A program made the translations under genes and the position numbers. Shown here piece after piece: positions 1 through 9,086 of a stretch of DNA of 64,000 nt. The stretch comes from SIAJ01 sp963773845 (GTDB lineage Bacteria; Planctomycetota; Planctomycetia; Gemmatales; Gemmataceae), in NCBI GenBank assembly GCA_963773845.1, contig CAVZCU010000012.1:1736001-1800000 (forward strand), written 5' to 3'. How positions within the stretch are numbered: the first letter of the stretch is position 1; each line of letters starts with the position of its first letter. A model generated the notes under the pieces. It was not told the DNA's origin. It did no database searches and worked only from the letters and a program-made list of their open reading frames with translations.

Positions 1-1
1 C

Positions 2-721
2 GAACGACATGCACTTCAAACGGTTTCGCTCACGATTTCGGTCGGCATGGGCGACCCGCTGACTGTCGCGGTCCTGGGTGACTTTCATTTCGATCCGCTG
101 TACGAGACCGATTATTTGGCGGAAGTGATTGCACTTACCAATTCCCTCAATCCCGATCTGATTCTTTTCACCGGCGACTTTGTCTCGGACTCCACGGAAT
201 GCCTCGGCGAATTGGTCGAGATCCTCGGCAAGGCGAAGGCAAAGTTCGGCTGCTTCACGGTGTTGGGCAATCACGACCACTGGATCGGAGCAGACGAAAT
301 TGAAAGCGGGCTCGCATCGGCAGGAATCAACGTCCTGCGAAATCAAAGCGTATCGCTCGCCAATCGGTCGAACTGGTATTTAACGGGCCTGGAAAGCTAT
401 TGGTCGGGCAGGCCCAACGTGAAATCGATTGAATCCACGCCGACTCATTCACGGCATCTCTTGTTGTTGCACGAGCCGGATGCGTTCGATCTCATGACCG
501 ATTCCCGGATCGCTCTGCAACTATCGGGACACACTCACGGCGGGCAGGTGCGCATGCCGTTCCTCGGACCCATTTGTCTGCCGAGCTGGGGCAAGAAATA
601 TCCAGCGGGACTGTATGTGCGTGGCAACCGACCACTGTATGTGAATCGAGGGATTGGCACCGTCAAACGGCATTTTCGCATGAATTGCCGGCCAGAGATC
701 ACTCTACTAATACTGACCTGA
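2..721 (+). CDS. Metallophosphoesterase, YkuE/LpxG-like, 5' partial
   Basis: Calcineurin-like phosphoesterase that hydrolyses a phospho-ester or pyrophosphate; the exact substrate cannot be read from sequence. The metal-binding blocks are all visible: GDFHFD, then TGDFVSD, then GNHDHW, and near the end SGHTHGG. The reading frame is open to the first bases of the window without a stop, so the gene most likely begins upstream, with a missing N-terminal membrane or signal segment as is common in YkuE-like members; an internal ATG at 47 is a weaker start. It ends ten bases before the convergent regulator gene. Family call is firm, substrate unknown. Confidence 0.85.
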   Translation, partial: ERHALQTVSLTISVGMGDPLTVAVLGDFHFDPLYETDYLAEVIALTNSLNPDLILFTGDFVSDSTECLGELVEILGKAKAKFGCFTVLGNHDHWIGADEIESGLASAGINVLRNQSVSLANRSNWYLTGLESYWSGRPNVKSIESTPTHSRHLLLLHEPDAFDLMTDSRIALQLSGHTHGGQVRMPFLGPICLPSWGKKYPAGLYVRGNRPLYVNRGIGTVKRHFRMNCRPEITLLILT

Positions 722-731
722 CCCGAACTTC

Positions 732-2168
732 TCAATTGGCTTCATTTGGAACGGCTATCTCGTCAATCGGTGATTGCGCTTCGGCCGCCGCGTGCGATTT
801 GACTCCGCCCAGTCCATACTTATCGATCAAGCGATACAGGGCACGGCGGCTGATGCCGAGCGCTTTGGCCGCTTGCAGCTTGTTCCCCTTCATCCGGTGC
901 ATCACGTCTTGAACGTGCCGCTTCTCCATCGCTTCCAAATCGAACGGACTCGCCGGCGATGCAGCGGACAGCGCACTCGCCCCCGTCACCAAATTGTCCG
1001 GCAAGTCATCCCGCGTGATCACCGTCCCTTCCGCCAGGATCTGTGCCCGCTCCAGCACATTGGCCAGCTCGCGAATGTTCCCCGGCCAATCGTAATTCGC
1101 CAACAGCGTCAGCGCCTCCGGACTCACCGTGAACGGCGCCTTGCCCACCTGCCGCGTCTTCAACAGATGCTCGATCAATAGGGGAATGTCTTCCCGTCGC
1201 TCCTTCAAAGTGGGAAGATTAATGGTGATCACGTTCAGCCGGTAATAGAGATCCTCGCGGAACCGGCCTGCCTTTTGTTCTTCTTCCAACGGCTTATTGG
1301 TCGCTGCCACAATGCGGACGTTGGCGGTCCGGTCTTGCGTGCCGCCCACGCGTCGATAGTGGCCGTTCTCCAGGACCCGGAGCAGCTTGGCCTGCATCCC
1401 GGCCGGCATCTCGGCGACTTCATCAACGAACATCGTGCCGCCTTCAGCCACCTCGAACAGGCCTGCCTTCGGCTTGTCCGCTCCGGTGAACGCCCCCTTC
1501 TCGTGGCCGAAAAGTTCGCTCTCCAGAAGCGTCTCCTGCAAGGTGGCGCAGTTGACCGTGACCAATGGCTTGTCGCGTCGCGCGCTATTGAAGTGCAAGG
1601 CACGTGCGACCAGTTCCTTGCCGGCTCCGCTCGGACCGCGGATGAGGACCGTCGCTTCGGTCGGGGCGACCTTCTCGATCATGGCCACCACTTTGCGGGT
1701 GGCAGGCGCGTTGCCGATGATGCGATAGCGAGCCGACTCGAAGACGACTTCCTTGAGATACAGCTTGAGCTGGACGTTCTCCATTTTGAGCCGGCGGACG
1801 CCCATGGCTCGATCGAGGATCGGCAGCATGGCCTGGATGCGGAACGGCTTGAGGACATAGTCGAAGGCGCCGGACTTCATGGCTTCGACGGCGGTCTGGA
1901 TAGTGCCCTGACCGGTCATGATGATGCCGATCAGGTTGGGGTCGATCTGCAGGGCCTGTTTGAGGAGGTGGATGCCATCAGTTTCCGGCATCATGAGGTC
2001 GCTGAGCAACAGATCGAAGCAGCCGTCGCGTAACGCATCAATCGCCTCGGCCGGCTTGTTAAACCCCTGAACGGCGAAGCCGTGCTCGCTCAGCGAATCG
2101 CGGAGAGCGAGCATCAGTTCGACCTCGTCATCCACGACTAAGATTCTTCCGCGTTGCGAGTCCGACAT
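732..2168 (-). CDS. Sigma-54-dependent response regulator, NtrC family
   Basis: Two-component transcription activator of about 478 residues working with RNA polymerase carrying sigma-54. Order: receiver domain (about residues 8-120, ILVVDDE acidic pocket and LLLSDLMMPETDG phosphoacceptor), central AAA+ domain (Walker A GPSGAGKE, the sigma-54 contact loop GAFTGAD, Walker B MFVDEVAE, about 145-375) and a C-terminal Fis-type helix-turn-helix (KALGISRRALYRLI). Start: the ATG at 2168 has a GGAG box seven bases upstream, whereas the longer frame to 2273 codes for no domain. No histidine kinase lies beside it, so it is an orphan regulator and its signal and targets are unknown. Confidence 0.93.
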   Translation of the reverse strand: MSDSQRGRILVVDDEVELMLALRDSLSEHGFAVQGFNKPAEAIDALRDGCFDLLLSDLMMPETDGIHLLKQALQIDPNLIGIIMTGQGTIQTAVEAMKSGAFDYVLKPFRIQAMLPILDRAMGVRRLKMENVQLKLYLKEVVFESARYRIIGNAPATRKVVAMIEKVAPTEATVLIRGPSGAGKELVARALHFNSARRDKPLVTVNCATLQETLLESELFGHEKGAFTGADKPKAGLFEVAEGGTMFVDEVAEMPAGMQAKLLRVLENGHYRRVGGTQDRTANVRIVAATNKPLEEEQKAGRFREDLYYRLNVITINLPTLKERREDIPLLIEHLLKTRQVGKAPFTVSPEALTLLANYDWPGNIRELANVLERAQILAEGTVITRDDLPDNLVTGASALSAASPASPFDLEAMEKRHVQDVMHRMKGNKLQAAKALGISRRALYRLIDKYGLGGVKSHAAAEAQSPIDEIAVPNEAN

Positions 2169-2802
2169 TGGATGCTCCGTTCGCGAATAGACGGGATCGA
2201 TCTTTCCCAGGACAGCGTGCAGTTCCGATTCACGTCGTGCGAACTGACCGCGCCACCCCGCTCCCACCGGCACGCCATTCCGGGTCGAAAAGCAAGTTCG
2301 TTGCCGTTTGATATTTCACAACTTGGAATGATCGGATTGCCGCAGATACGCCCATCAATCAGGCGGCGTCCATGATTTCGGAGGAGCAACCAGTGTGCGG
2401 GCAAGTCACAGTTGCTCATTTCCTGCACTTATTCCGCACATGATGGCGAATGATTCTCGCGTCACAAGTGGCGAACGTGGACACTGAATCGCGAGCGAGG
2501 GCAACGATTGCTCCGTGGATTACCAAATCCTCCGGCAATTTCGGCGTCGCCGTCGCTCATGCTCTTGAGCAGCTGCGTTGCCGGAGCCTGAATCGTTCGC
2601 GCTATGAAAGCGCGTCTTTTTGCCGTCTCCTCCACTGACGCATGAAGGGCCGCCTGCTTTTTTCGACTCGACCAAAGCGCGACTTCCAGAACTCACGCAT
2701 CTGGCTCCGCGGCGACACTCAAAAAGAGAAATCGCTTGCGAATTGGGTGTCGGCCGAATAAGTTCACAGACAACAACTCTCCGCCGCACGAAGGAGTCTC
2801 TC
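2169..2802. other. Gene-free gap between divergent genes
   Basis: About 630 bases without a convincing gene; the short frames here have no recognisable domain or ribosome binding site. It must carry the promoters of the NtrC-type gene and of the TIM-barrel gene. The one structure seen is a small stem at 2598-2614 (arms CGCGCT and AGCGCG, loop ATGAA) followed directly by TCTTTTT, which looks like a plus-strand rho-independent terminator without an obvious upstream gene. A CGGAGCCTGAA motif shared with the hairpin at 3711 lies just before it. Confidence 0.5.
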
Positions 2803-3666
2803 TTGAGGAAATCCACTCTCTGGAATCGCCGTTATGTATTGCAAGCAATGGGAGCGGGCGCATTGGGAGCGTTGAGCGCTGACCGGCTCGACGCGGAACC
2901 GTCCCACGACATCAAAGGCAATATCAAACTGTCCGTGTGCAAGTGGTGCTATGGGAAGCTGCCGCTCGAAAAGCTCGCGGCGGAAGTGAAGAAGATCGGC
3001 TATCAGTCGGTCGAATTGCTCGTTCCCCAGGAGTTCGCGCCCGTCAAGGCGGCGGGACTCACGTGTGCGATTCTCGGCGGTGCCTCAATTGCCGATGGAC
3101 TCAACCGCAAGGAGAATCACGAGCCAATCGAAAAGCACCTGCGTGAATACATCGACTTCGCGGCCAAGGAAGGAATCCCGAGCGTGATCTGCATGTCTGG
3201 CAACCGTCGTGGAATGCCGGACGACGTCGGTCTTGACAATTGCGTCATCGGCCTCAAGCGGATCCTCGGCTACGCGGAGAAGAAGAAAGTCACGCTCATG
3301 ATGGAAGGCTTGAACAGCAAGGTCGATCACAAGGACTACATGTACGACAAGACGGTCTGGGGCGTGGAGCTGTGCAAGCGGCTCAATTCAGAGCGCTTCA
3401 AGCTGCTCTACGACATCTATCACATGCAAATCATGGAAGGCGACGTGATCCGCACGATCAAGCAGTACAAGGACTACATCGGCCACTTCCATACGGGCGG
3501 CAACCCAGGCCGGCACGAAATCGACGACTCGCAGGAGTTGAACTATACGGCGATCGCGAAGGCGATCGTGGCGACCGGCTTTAAGGGCTTCATGTCCCAG
3601 GAGTTTATTCCCGTTCACGACACGGTCGCTTCGTTGAAGCAGGCATTCAAGATTTGCGACGTGTGA
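2803..3666 (+). CDS. Tat-exported TIM-barrel protein, hydroxypyruvate isomerase-like
   Basis: Xylose-isomerase-like TIM-barrel protein of about 287 residues, closest in pattern to hydroxypyruvate isomerase (Hyi), which interconverts hydroxypyruvate and tartronate semialdehyde. Family blocks seen are MEGLNSK (acidic metal ligand), YDIYHMQ, FHTGGNPGR and SQEFIP. Start: a TTG at 2803 with AAGGAG eight bases upstream opens a twin-arginine leader (WNRRYVLQAMGAG followed by alanine-rich residues), so the protein is probably exported folded, unlike cytoplasmic Hyi. Many planctomycete sugar-isomerase/epimerase-like proteins have such leaders. The enzymatic activity is an inference. Confidence 0.8.
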   Translation: MRKSTLWNRRYVLQAMGAGALGALSADRLDAEPSHDIKGNIKLSVCKWCYGKLPLEKLAAEVKKIGYQSVELLVPQEFAPVKAAGLTCAILGGASIADGLNRKENHEPIEKHLREYIDFAAKEGIPSVICMSGNRRGMPDDVGLDNCVIGLKRILGYAEKKKVTLMMEGLNSKVDHKDYMYDKTVWGVELCKRLNSERFKLLYDIYHMQIMEGDVIRTIKQYKDYIGHFHTGGNPGRHEIDDSQELNYTAIAKAIVATGFKGFMSQEFIPVHDTVASLKQAFKICDV

Positions 3667-3710
3667 AGAATCCAGCCCACTGCTATCTTTGGCAGAATGA
3701 GGACGGTCAG

Positions 3711-3769
3711 CGGAGCCTGAAGCGCGAGCGAAGGCAAACAGTTGCCTTCGCTCGCGCTTTCAGGCTCCG
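3711..3769. repeat. Long near-perfect hairpin (27-bp arms)
   Basis: Arms 3711-3737 and 3742-3769 are reverse complements except for one extra A in the right arm; the loop is ACAG. It lies 45 bases after the isomerase-like gene and may serve as its terminator, but there is no T-run. The motif CGGAGCCTGAA recurs at 2582, suggesting a dispersed palindromic element. Confidence 0.75.
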
Positions 3770-3862
3770 GCGCATTGAAAACGCTCAGCTTTGCGAGCGC
3801 AAGTTGCCGGGCATGATACCATTTGTTTACGGATCAGCGCAGTTGCCAATGGGGTCGACCCG

Positions 3863-4624
3863 ATGCTGCGATTCTCAATGGTGGGTCTGCTATTGGCGGC
3901 AATGACGCCATCGGCGAAGTCCGCCCCGGCCGATGCACCGAGTCCCAGCGAGTTGTCGACGATCCTCCGCGGACTGTTGCTCTCCGCCTTACCCAATCCA
4001 ATCGTTGGACAGGATTTGAACTGGGGCCATCAGAAGAAGGTTGTGAATGGTATCACCTGGAAAAAGAGCGGCATCCTCTTTAAGCCGCATAAGCAAGAGA
4101 AGTTGAAGAACGATGGGGTTTGGCGGCGAATTCACATCGAGGCGGTCAACCCGGAAAAGACGCTGACCGTGAATGTGCTGAACATTCAATATCCGCAAAA
4201 GGGGGCCGTCACGTTTGACGTCCTCGTCACGGTCGAAACGAGAATTACGTTCCAACAGCAGCTTTGGCTGGCGGGGACCAAATTCTATAGTGGCGAAACG
4301 CGAGCGACCTGTCGCCCGCTGCTTTTGATGCGTTGCGAATCGACGACCCGGACACAAAAGTCCGACAGTTTCCTCCCCGACATGGTTTTTCGCATGCGTG
4401 TCACGCAGGCACACCTGAGTTACGATCAATTCAGGGTCGAGCACACCGCGGGTGTTGGCGGCGACATGGCGAAAGTCCTGGGCGAGACGGCGCATAACTT
4501 ACTCAATCAACTCCGGCCGTCGATCGAGCGGAACATGCTGGACAAGGCGAGCCAGGCCATCGTGAAGGCCGCGGACACCAAGGATGTGAAGCTCAGTTTG
4601 GGCAAATTGTTCGAGGGAAAGTAG
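3863..4624 (+). CDS. Secreted protein of unknown function
   Basis: A protein of about 253 residues with a clear signal peptide (MLRFSMVGLLLAAM followed by an Ala-rich cleavage region). I do not recognise a domain. The mature part is basic, with a mixed beta pattern in the middle (TVNVLNIQYPQKGAVTFDV) and amphipathic helices at the C-terminus. The start at 3863 is chosen because it places the signal peptide at the N-terminus; a longer frame from 3791 would bury it. The 3' end precedes a small zinc-finger gene in the same direction. Confidence 0.6.
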   Translation: MLRFSMVGLLLAAMTPSAKSAPADAPSPSELSTILRGLLLSALPNPIVGQDLNWGHQKKVVNGITWKKSGILFKPHKQEKLKNDGVWRRIHIEAVNPEKTLTVNVLNIQYPQKGAVTFDVLVTVETRITFQQQLWLAGTKFYSGETRATCRPLLLMRCESTTRTQKSDSFLPDMVFRMRVTQAHLSYDQFRVEHTAGVGGDMAKVLGETAHNLLNQLRPSIERNMLDKASQAIVKAADTKDVKLSLGKLFEGK

Positions 4625-4724
4625 CTTGATGCCGATGCCGCTTTTTGGCCCCCCCGATTGGTTGTTCGTCTTGTCGATAGCATGAAAGAAAGGACTGCCT
4701 TCAGGCGGAAGCTGAAACCAAACA

Positions 4725-4988
4725 ATGCCGAAAAAGATCCGCTGCCATTGTGGCGGCAAGCCATCCTGTCTGCTTTGCCAGGGAACCGGAAAATACAATT
4801 ACGATCCGGGTCCGGGCGGCTACGTGCCATTCCAATGTCCCAACTGCGAAGGCAAACGAATCCTCAAGGACGACGACGGAACGGAGTTCAAATGCGCCAC
4901 TTGCAAAGGTCAGGGAATCGTTGATCCGGCGCACCCGCCGCCAGCCGGGATGCTCGACGTACTCGTAAAGATATTCTTTGGAGCATGA
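4725..4988 (+). CDS. Small DnaJ-type zinc-finger protein
   Basis: An 87-residue protein consisting almost entirely of cysteine knots of the DnaJ central-domain type: CHCGG and CLLCQGTG, then CPNCEGK, then CATCKGQG. Four CxxC pairs suffice for two zinc ions, as in DnaJ residues that grip unfolded clients, but there is no J-domain and no C-terminal peptide-binding domain. A role as a small zinc-binding chaperone-like or RNA-binding protein is possible but unproven. Initiation is at ATG 4725 with a weak ribosome binding site. Confidence 0.7.
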   Translation: MPKKIRCHCGGKPSCLLCQGTGKYNYDPGPGGYVPFQCPNCEGKRILKDDDGTEFKCATCKGQGIVDPAHPPPAGMLDVLVKIFFGA

Positions 4989-5176
4989 AAACGATCCCGA
5001 GGCTGACGAGGCCTCGCGCGCGCCAGGTAGCAAAAGGCGCGAATGAGGTAATTCGTTATCTCAAAATGATTTACAGTCATGATTTGAGCAAAACTGCCAA
5101 ATGGGAGGTGGAGTTGGCAATCTCGCGAATTGGCAACCTCAAGATGCATGCGGTCGGACCGCGAACTACTTATTAG
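4985..5176 (+). CDS. Possible small basic protein, translationally coupled
   Basis: A 63-codon frame whose ATG overlaps the stop of the zinc-finger gene (ATGA), the arrangement of translational coupling. The product is basic and helix-forming, with no recognised domain. Apart from the overlap there is little to support it, and it could be chance. Confidence 0.25.
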   Translation: MKTIPRLTRPRARQVAKGANEVIRYLKMIYSHDLSKTAKWEVELAISRIGNLKMHAVGPRTTY

Positions 5177-5246
5177 CGCGAGTTCTGGCGGCGCAGCACT
5201 ATAATCGCGTGTCGATCCCCGCCTTTCCTCCGACTGGAGGTACATC

Positions 5247-6428
5247 GTGACCGGCTCCCTTTCGCGTCCTCGATCCGTAGTTCTTGGACTGGTCGTCGTT
5301 TTGTGCGTTGCACTTGGCGCATTCGGACTCGTCCGCGTGAGCGCGAAGTCTGGATTGTGGACGGACGGTTACGAAGTGACCGTGATCGCTCCCGACGCCC
5401 AGGACGTCGAACCCGGCACTCCCGTGCGCGTCCGGGGTATCGAGGCGGGACGCGTCGTCGCGATCGACTACGCGGAAGACGAGGTGCATATTCGTTTGCG
5501 ACTGGACGGACGCTTCCGCGACAAGTTGCATGCCGATGCGGCCGCCGCGGTCCAGACCAAGGGAATGCTCGGCGCCAGCGTCGTGGATATCAAGCCCGGT
5601 TCGTCGAAGGCAGGTCCCTTGAACGAACCAGTCATTCAATCGAAACCGACGCCCGATTTGGCGGAAATCAGCGCAAAGCTTGCATCGGTGGCGGATCGGG
5701 CGGACATCCTGCTCCAGGATGTGCAAAGCGGGAAGGGCACGTTGCCCAAACTGCTCAAAGACGACGATATTTACAACGATCTCAAGTCGGCGTCCGCCGA
5801 AACGAAGAAGCTGGTCCAGAATCTAGACGCGACGACGACCGCGCTCCGCGGCGACGCTCAAAAGACGATGAAAGACGTCGGCGCCAGCGTCCATGCGGTA
5901 CACAGTGAATTGGAAAGTTTGAAGACATTCGTTCGCAATGGACAGGAAGCAGTGACCGCCATCAAGCAAGACGCGGAAGCGATCAAGTCGATGCCGATCG
6001 TTCGCAGTTATGTGGAAGACCCGGTGTCGGCGCTCGTGCGTCCCGATTGCACCCGCGACCGAGTTGTTTATCTTCCGGAAGATTTCTTCGAGCCGGGGAC
6101 ATCCATTTTGACCGACAGCGGCAAAGCGAGGCTGAACGAATGCGCTGCCTGGCTGAATGGACAGCAACAAAAAGACTCGGAGGTCGTCGTCGCGTCGTTC
6201 GCGGATCCCAAGTCCAAGGATCTGACAGCCGCGTCCGCCCGGACATTGACCAAGAAGCAAGCGGAAGCAATCGCGGAATACTTTCGGGGGCGTGGCGTAC
6301 ATAAGATGGGATACATCACCCGGCGCAAGGTGACGCCGGTTGGGCAGGGCTTCGACCTGTCGCCAGTCGTAGAGAAGGAACCTCTTCCGGCGGCCCGGGT
6401 GGAGGTCATTCTGTTCGTGCCGCGATAG
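5247..6428 (+). CDS. MCE/MlaD-domain protein fused to an OmpA-like domain
   Basis: An envelope protein of 393 residues. Initiation is at a GTG with GGAGGT six bases upstream. Residues about 8-30 form a membrane anchor; about 38-120 is an MCE/MlaD domain (PGTPVRVRGIEAGRV followed by the beta-barrel pattern and KGMLGASVVDI), the module that forms hexameric lipid channels in Mla/Mce systems. A coiled-coil stretch (140-245) follows. The last 120 residues resemble an OmpA/MotB peptidoglycan-associated domain (FFEPGTSILTDSGKARL, then ARTLTKKQAEAIAEYF, then AARVEVILFVP). No MlaE permease or MlaF ATPase is adjacent, so it may act alone as an envelope-spanning lipid-transfer tether. Confidence 0.75.
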   Translation: MTGSLSRPRSVVLGLVVVLCVALGAFGLVRVSAKSGLWTDGYEVTVIAPDAQDVEPGTPVRVRGIEAGRVVAIDYAEDEVHIRLRLDGRFRDKLHADAAAAVQTKGMLGASVVDIKPGSSKAGPLNEPVIQSKPTPDLAEISAKLASVADRADILLQDVQSGKGTLPKLLKDDDIYNDLKSASAETKKLVQNLDATTTALRGDAQKTMKDVGASVHAVHSELESLKTFVRNGQEAVTAIKQDAEAIKSMPIVRSYVEDPVSALVRPDCTRDRVVYLPEDFFEPGTSILTDSGKARLNECAAWLNGQQQKDSEVVVASFADPKSKDLTAASARTLTKKQAEAIAEYFRGRGVHKMGYITRRKVTPVGQGFDLSPVVEKEPLPAARVEVILFVPR

Positions 6429-6464
6429 CATGAAGGGGCCGACCCCCGGTTGACGGATTCACGC

Positions 6465-7370
6465 ATGGCCGAGTATCCGGTCCCTCCTATTTCCCGCACC
6501 GAATTGCTGTATCACTACTGCCGGCTACAGCTCCCGGCAGTCGTGCTGTCACGGCCAAAATTCCTGGATCATCTGACCCGAACTTTTCGCCTCTTTGCCA
6601 GCAAGTCGCCGGCCGGTCTGACCTGGGACACCTATCTCGATCAGCTTTACGCTCTCGACTGGTACCTGTGCTGCGGCTGTATCGAGAACGATGGCAAAGC
6701 ATGGGAGACCCTGTTCGCGACGCGAACCGGCCGCAGCGACGTGCTGTTGATCGACGCCCTGCGCACGCGTGCCGTTCGGCTTTACCCTCGGGATGAGGAA
6801 AAACAGGAAGCCGCGGTTGGGGAGTTCTGGTCCCACCTGATCATTTCCGAGACGCCCGGCTCCGTGCCAATCCTCGCCCGATACGATGGCCAGCGGCCGC
6901 TCGCGCCCTGGCTGATTCGCGTGTTTCAGAACTGGCACGTTTCGCAATTACGATCGCATGCGGGTTCGCAAGCGCTGCCGGAAGACGACCTCGCTCTGCC
7001 ATTGCCGGAAACGGCCGATGTTCGCTGGCATGACGCATTTTGCGGGGCCGCCCGCGATTGGCTGGCCACGCTGAGTGAGCAAGAGATCCTGTTGCTCGGT
7101 TTGCGTTGGCGATATCGCCTGAGCCAGCGCGATATTTCCCATTTGTTCGATGTCCATGAAGGAACAATTTCCCGCCAAACCGACAAACTTCGCGATCGGT
7201 GCCTCGACGTCATTGGCAAAAAGCTAACGGCGGGCGGATGGACGGGAGAAGACCTCGAGGGATTTGTCTTGACCGAACTCGGCTCGCTTCTAGTTGATGA
7301 ACCGCGACTGTCGGCCGATCAATTGACTGCAATGCTCGCGCGACGAGGAAAGACTCTCGATCGGGCGTGA
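6465..7370 (+). CDS. Sigma-70 family (ECF-like) RNA polymerase sigma factor
   Basis: About 301 residues. The C-terminal half has a clear sigma region 4: LSEQEILLLGLRWRYRLSQ followed by a helix-turn-helix (DISHLFDVHEGTISRQTDKL). Upstream, PLAPWLIRVFQNWHVSQLR looks like the end of region 2. The rest of region 2 is divergent, and an extra 45-residue acidic tail follows region 4. ATG 6465 is preferred over an upstream TTG at 6450; neither has a strong ribosome binding site. It begins 36 bases after the MCE-OmpA gene, so both are likely cotranscribed and it may control envelope functions. No anti-sigma factor is visible. Confidence 0.72.
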   Translation: MAEYPVPPISRTELLYHYCRLQLPAVVLSRPKFLDHLTRTFRLFASKSPAGLTWDTYLDQLYALDWYLCCGCIENDGKAWETLFATRTGRSDVLLIDALRTRAVRLYPRDEEKQEAAVGEFWSHLIISETPGSVPILARYDGQRPLAPWLIRVFQNWHVSQLRSHAGSQALPEDDLALPLPETADVRWHDAFCGAARDWLATLSEQEILLLGLRWRYRLSQRDISHLFDVHEGTISRQTDKLRDRCLDVIGKKLTAGGWTGEDLEGFVLTELGSLLVDEPRLSADQLTAMLARRGKTLDRA

Positions 7371-7439
7371 AATGGTTCGGCGTCCCGGGCGTCATCAGGA
7401 CAAGCACCGCATCGCAAATCTTGCGTGGGAGATCTTTCC

Positions 7440-9020
7440 ATGAAGGCAGTTTCTTATTTCATCGTCGTGATTCTAAGCGCGGTCGGGTTGATCGCCCCCG
7501 TGGGTCAATCTTTTGCGGCGCCGCCGTCGCCCCTCGATCGGGTTCCTGCCGATGCCGTGGTGTTCGCTCATCTGACTGCGGGAAGTGTCTGGGACCATCC
7601 GGCAGTGAGCACCTTGCGTAAGTCGTACGCCAAGGAACTCGAAAAGTTGCTCAAGAACGTGGAAAAAGAGACCGGGCTTCGACCGGAACAGATTGAATCG
7701 CTGACATTTTATTACCCAAAGTTTCCCCAGGGATCGGGCGACGAGGCCCTGTTCGTGCTGCAAGTCGTGACGAAAAAGCCATACGATCGAAATACTCTTT
7801 TGACCGGTTTTCGCGTTAAGGGCGAAACCGCCAAGGGCGACGCACTCAAGCTTCGCGAAGGCATGATCGCCCTTCTCAACAACGACCGGCAATTCACGGT
7901 TCTGCACCAGACGCTGGTGGAGGCGTTCAAGAATGGACCAGCCAAAACGGATGGCGTCATGACGGAGGCAATCCGGGCCGCGAAGGCCGGTAAGAACACG
8001 CTCGTGGTTGGATTTGATCCGACTGGGTTGCCGCCCGATTTTCTCGCGAACGTCCCGCAAGAGCTTCAGCCATTCTTGCCACTGATCAAGTCCAAGCTGA
8101 TTGTCTTTCAGGCGAATCTCGGCAAGGACTTGTCGGCCGAGGTGCGCTTTGTGAGCGAAAACGACGAAAAAGCCATCGAGGCGGAGCGAAGCTTCAACCT
8201 ACTCATGAAGCTGGCCGACGACGGGATTACCACCATTCTCAAGGACGATAAGCTTTCGGACGATCTCAAGCCGCTGATCCCCGCCTTGATGCAGGTTCAA
8301 AAGGTCGTGCTGGGGATCAAGGCGCAACGGCAGGGCTCAGTCACATCCGCAAAAGCGTCAATCAAGGCCGATCCGGCGCTCGCGAAGCCCCTGCTCGCAC
8401 TCTTCCTGCAGCCGCAAAACGCGGCAACTCGAATGCGAAGCCAAAATAACCTTAAGCAAATCGGGGTGGCCTTGCACAATTACCATGACGTCAACGGCGT
8501 ACTGCCGGCTGCCGCCATCGTTGACAAGAAGGGCAAGCCGCTATTGAGCTGGCGGGTCGCCATCCTGCCATACGTTGAGCAGGACAATCTATATAAGAAA
8601 TTCCACTTGGATGAAGCATGGGACAGTCCACACAACAAACCATTGTCGCAAACACGAGTCAAAGTTTTTGAACTGCCCTATATCGAATCGAAGCCTGGGA
8701 TCACGCACTATCGCGCCTTCGTTGGCAATGGGGCCGTGTTCGATCAAATCCAAGGAGTGAAGTTTTCACAGATATCGGACGGTACATCCAACACACTTAT
8801 GGTAGTCGAAGCCGCCGACGGAGTTCCGTGGGCGAAGCCGGATGAGATCGAATTCGACCCCGCGAAACCGATGCTGAAACATTTGCGGTTTGAGAAAAAC
8901 GTTTGCAACATTCTGATGTGCGATGGATCCGTTCGGAGCGTCTCCAACAAGTTGAAGGAAGCCGTTTTGACGCTGCTGATTCAACGTGACGACGGCCAGC
9001 CGATTCCCGATTTCAAATAA
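7440..9020 (+). CDS. DUF1559-domain secreted protein with long N-terminal domain
   Basis: A protein of 526 residues with a signal peptide (MKAVSYFIVVILSAVG). Residues about 30-310 form an unrecognised alpha/beta region beginning PADAVVFAHL, found in planctomycete surface proteins. From about 320 the DUF1559 module follows: SQNNLKQIGVALHNYHD, LSWRVAILPYVEQ, then DGTSNTLMVVEA and the terminal CDGSVR. The type IV pilin-like N-terminal helix that usually precedes DUF1559 is absent; the module is instead carried behind another domain. The start at 7440 is supported by GGGAG nine bases upstream. Role unknown, probably in the envelope or S-layer-like surface. Confidence 0.8.
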   Translation: MKAVSYFIVVILSAVGLIAPVGQSFAAPPSPLDRVPADAVVFAHLTAGSVWDHPAVSTLRKSYAKELEKLLKNVEKETGLRPEQIESLTFYYPKFPQGSGDEALFVLQVVTKKPYDRNTLLTGFRVKGETAKGDALKLREGMIALLNNDRQFTVLHQTLVEAFKNGPAKTDGVMTEAIRAAKAGKNTLVVGFDPTGLPPDFLANVPQELQPFLPLIKSKLIVFQANLGKDLSAEVRFVSENDEKAIEAERSFNLLMKLADDGITTILKDDKLSDDLKPLIPALMQVQKVVLGIKAQRQGSVTSAKASIKADPALAKPLLALFLQPQNAATRMRSQNNLKQIGVALHNYHDVNGVLPAAAIVDKKGKPLLSWRVAILPYVEQDNLYKKFHLDEAWDSPHNKPLSQTRVKVFELPYIESKPGITHYRAFVGNGAVFDQIQGVKFSQISDGTSNTLMVVEAADGVPWAKPDEIEFDPAKPMLKHLRFEKNVCNILMCDGSVRSVSNKLKEAVLTLLIQRDDGQPIPDFK

Positions 9021-9031
9021 TCCCGCCAAAT

Positions 9032-9066
9032 GCGTAAGCGACGGAATCGCTATCCGTCGCTTACGC
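9032..9066. terminator. Bidirectional hairpin between convergent genes
   Basis: Perfect 14-bp arms (9032-9045 and 9053-9066) with a 7-base loop. It sits between the ends of the DUF1559 gene and the amidohydrolase gene, which suits a shared terminator. Confidence 0.6.
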
Positions 9067-9086
9067 CGCGATCTCGCCCGCGGAAT

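Noticed and set aside
1275..2033. 252-codon plus-strand frame across the NtrC-type gene
   Set aside because: Antisense shadow; no start signal and no domain.
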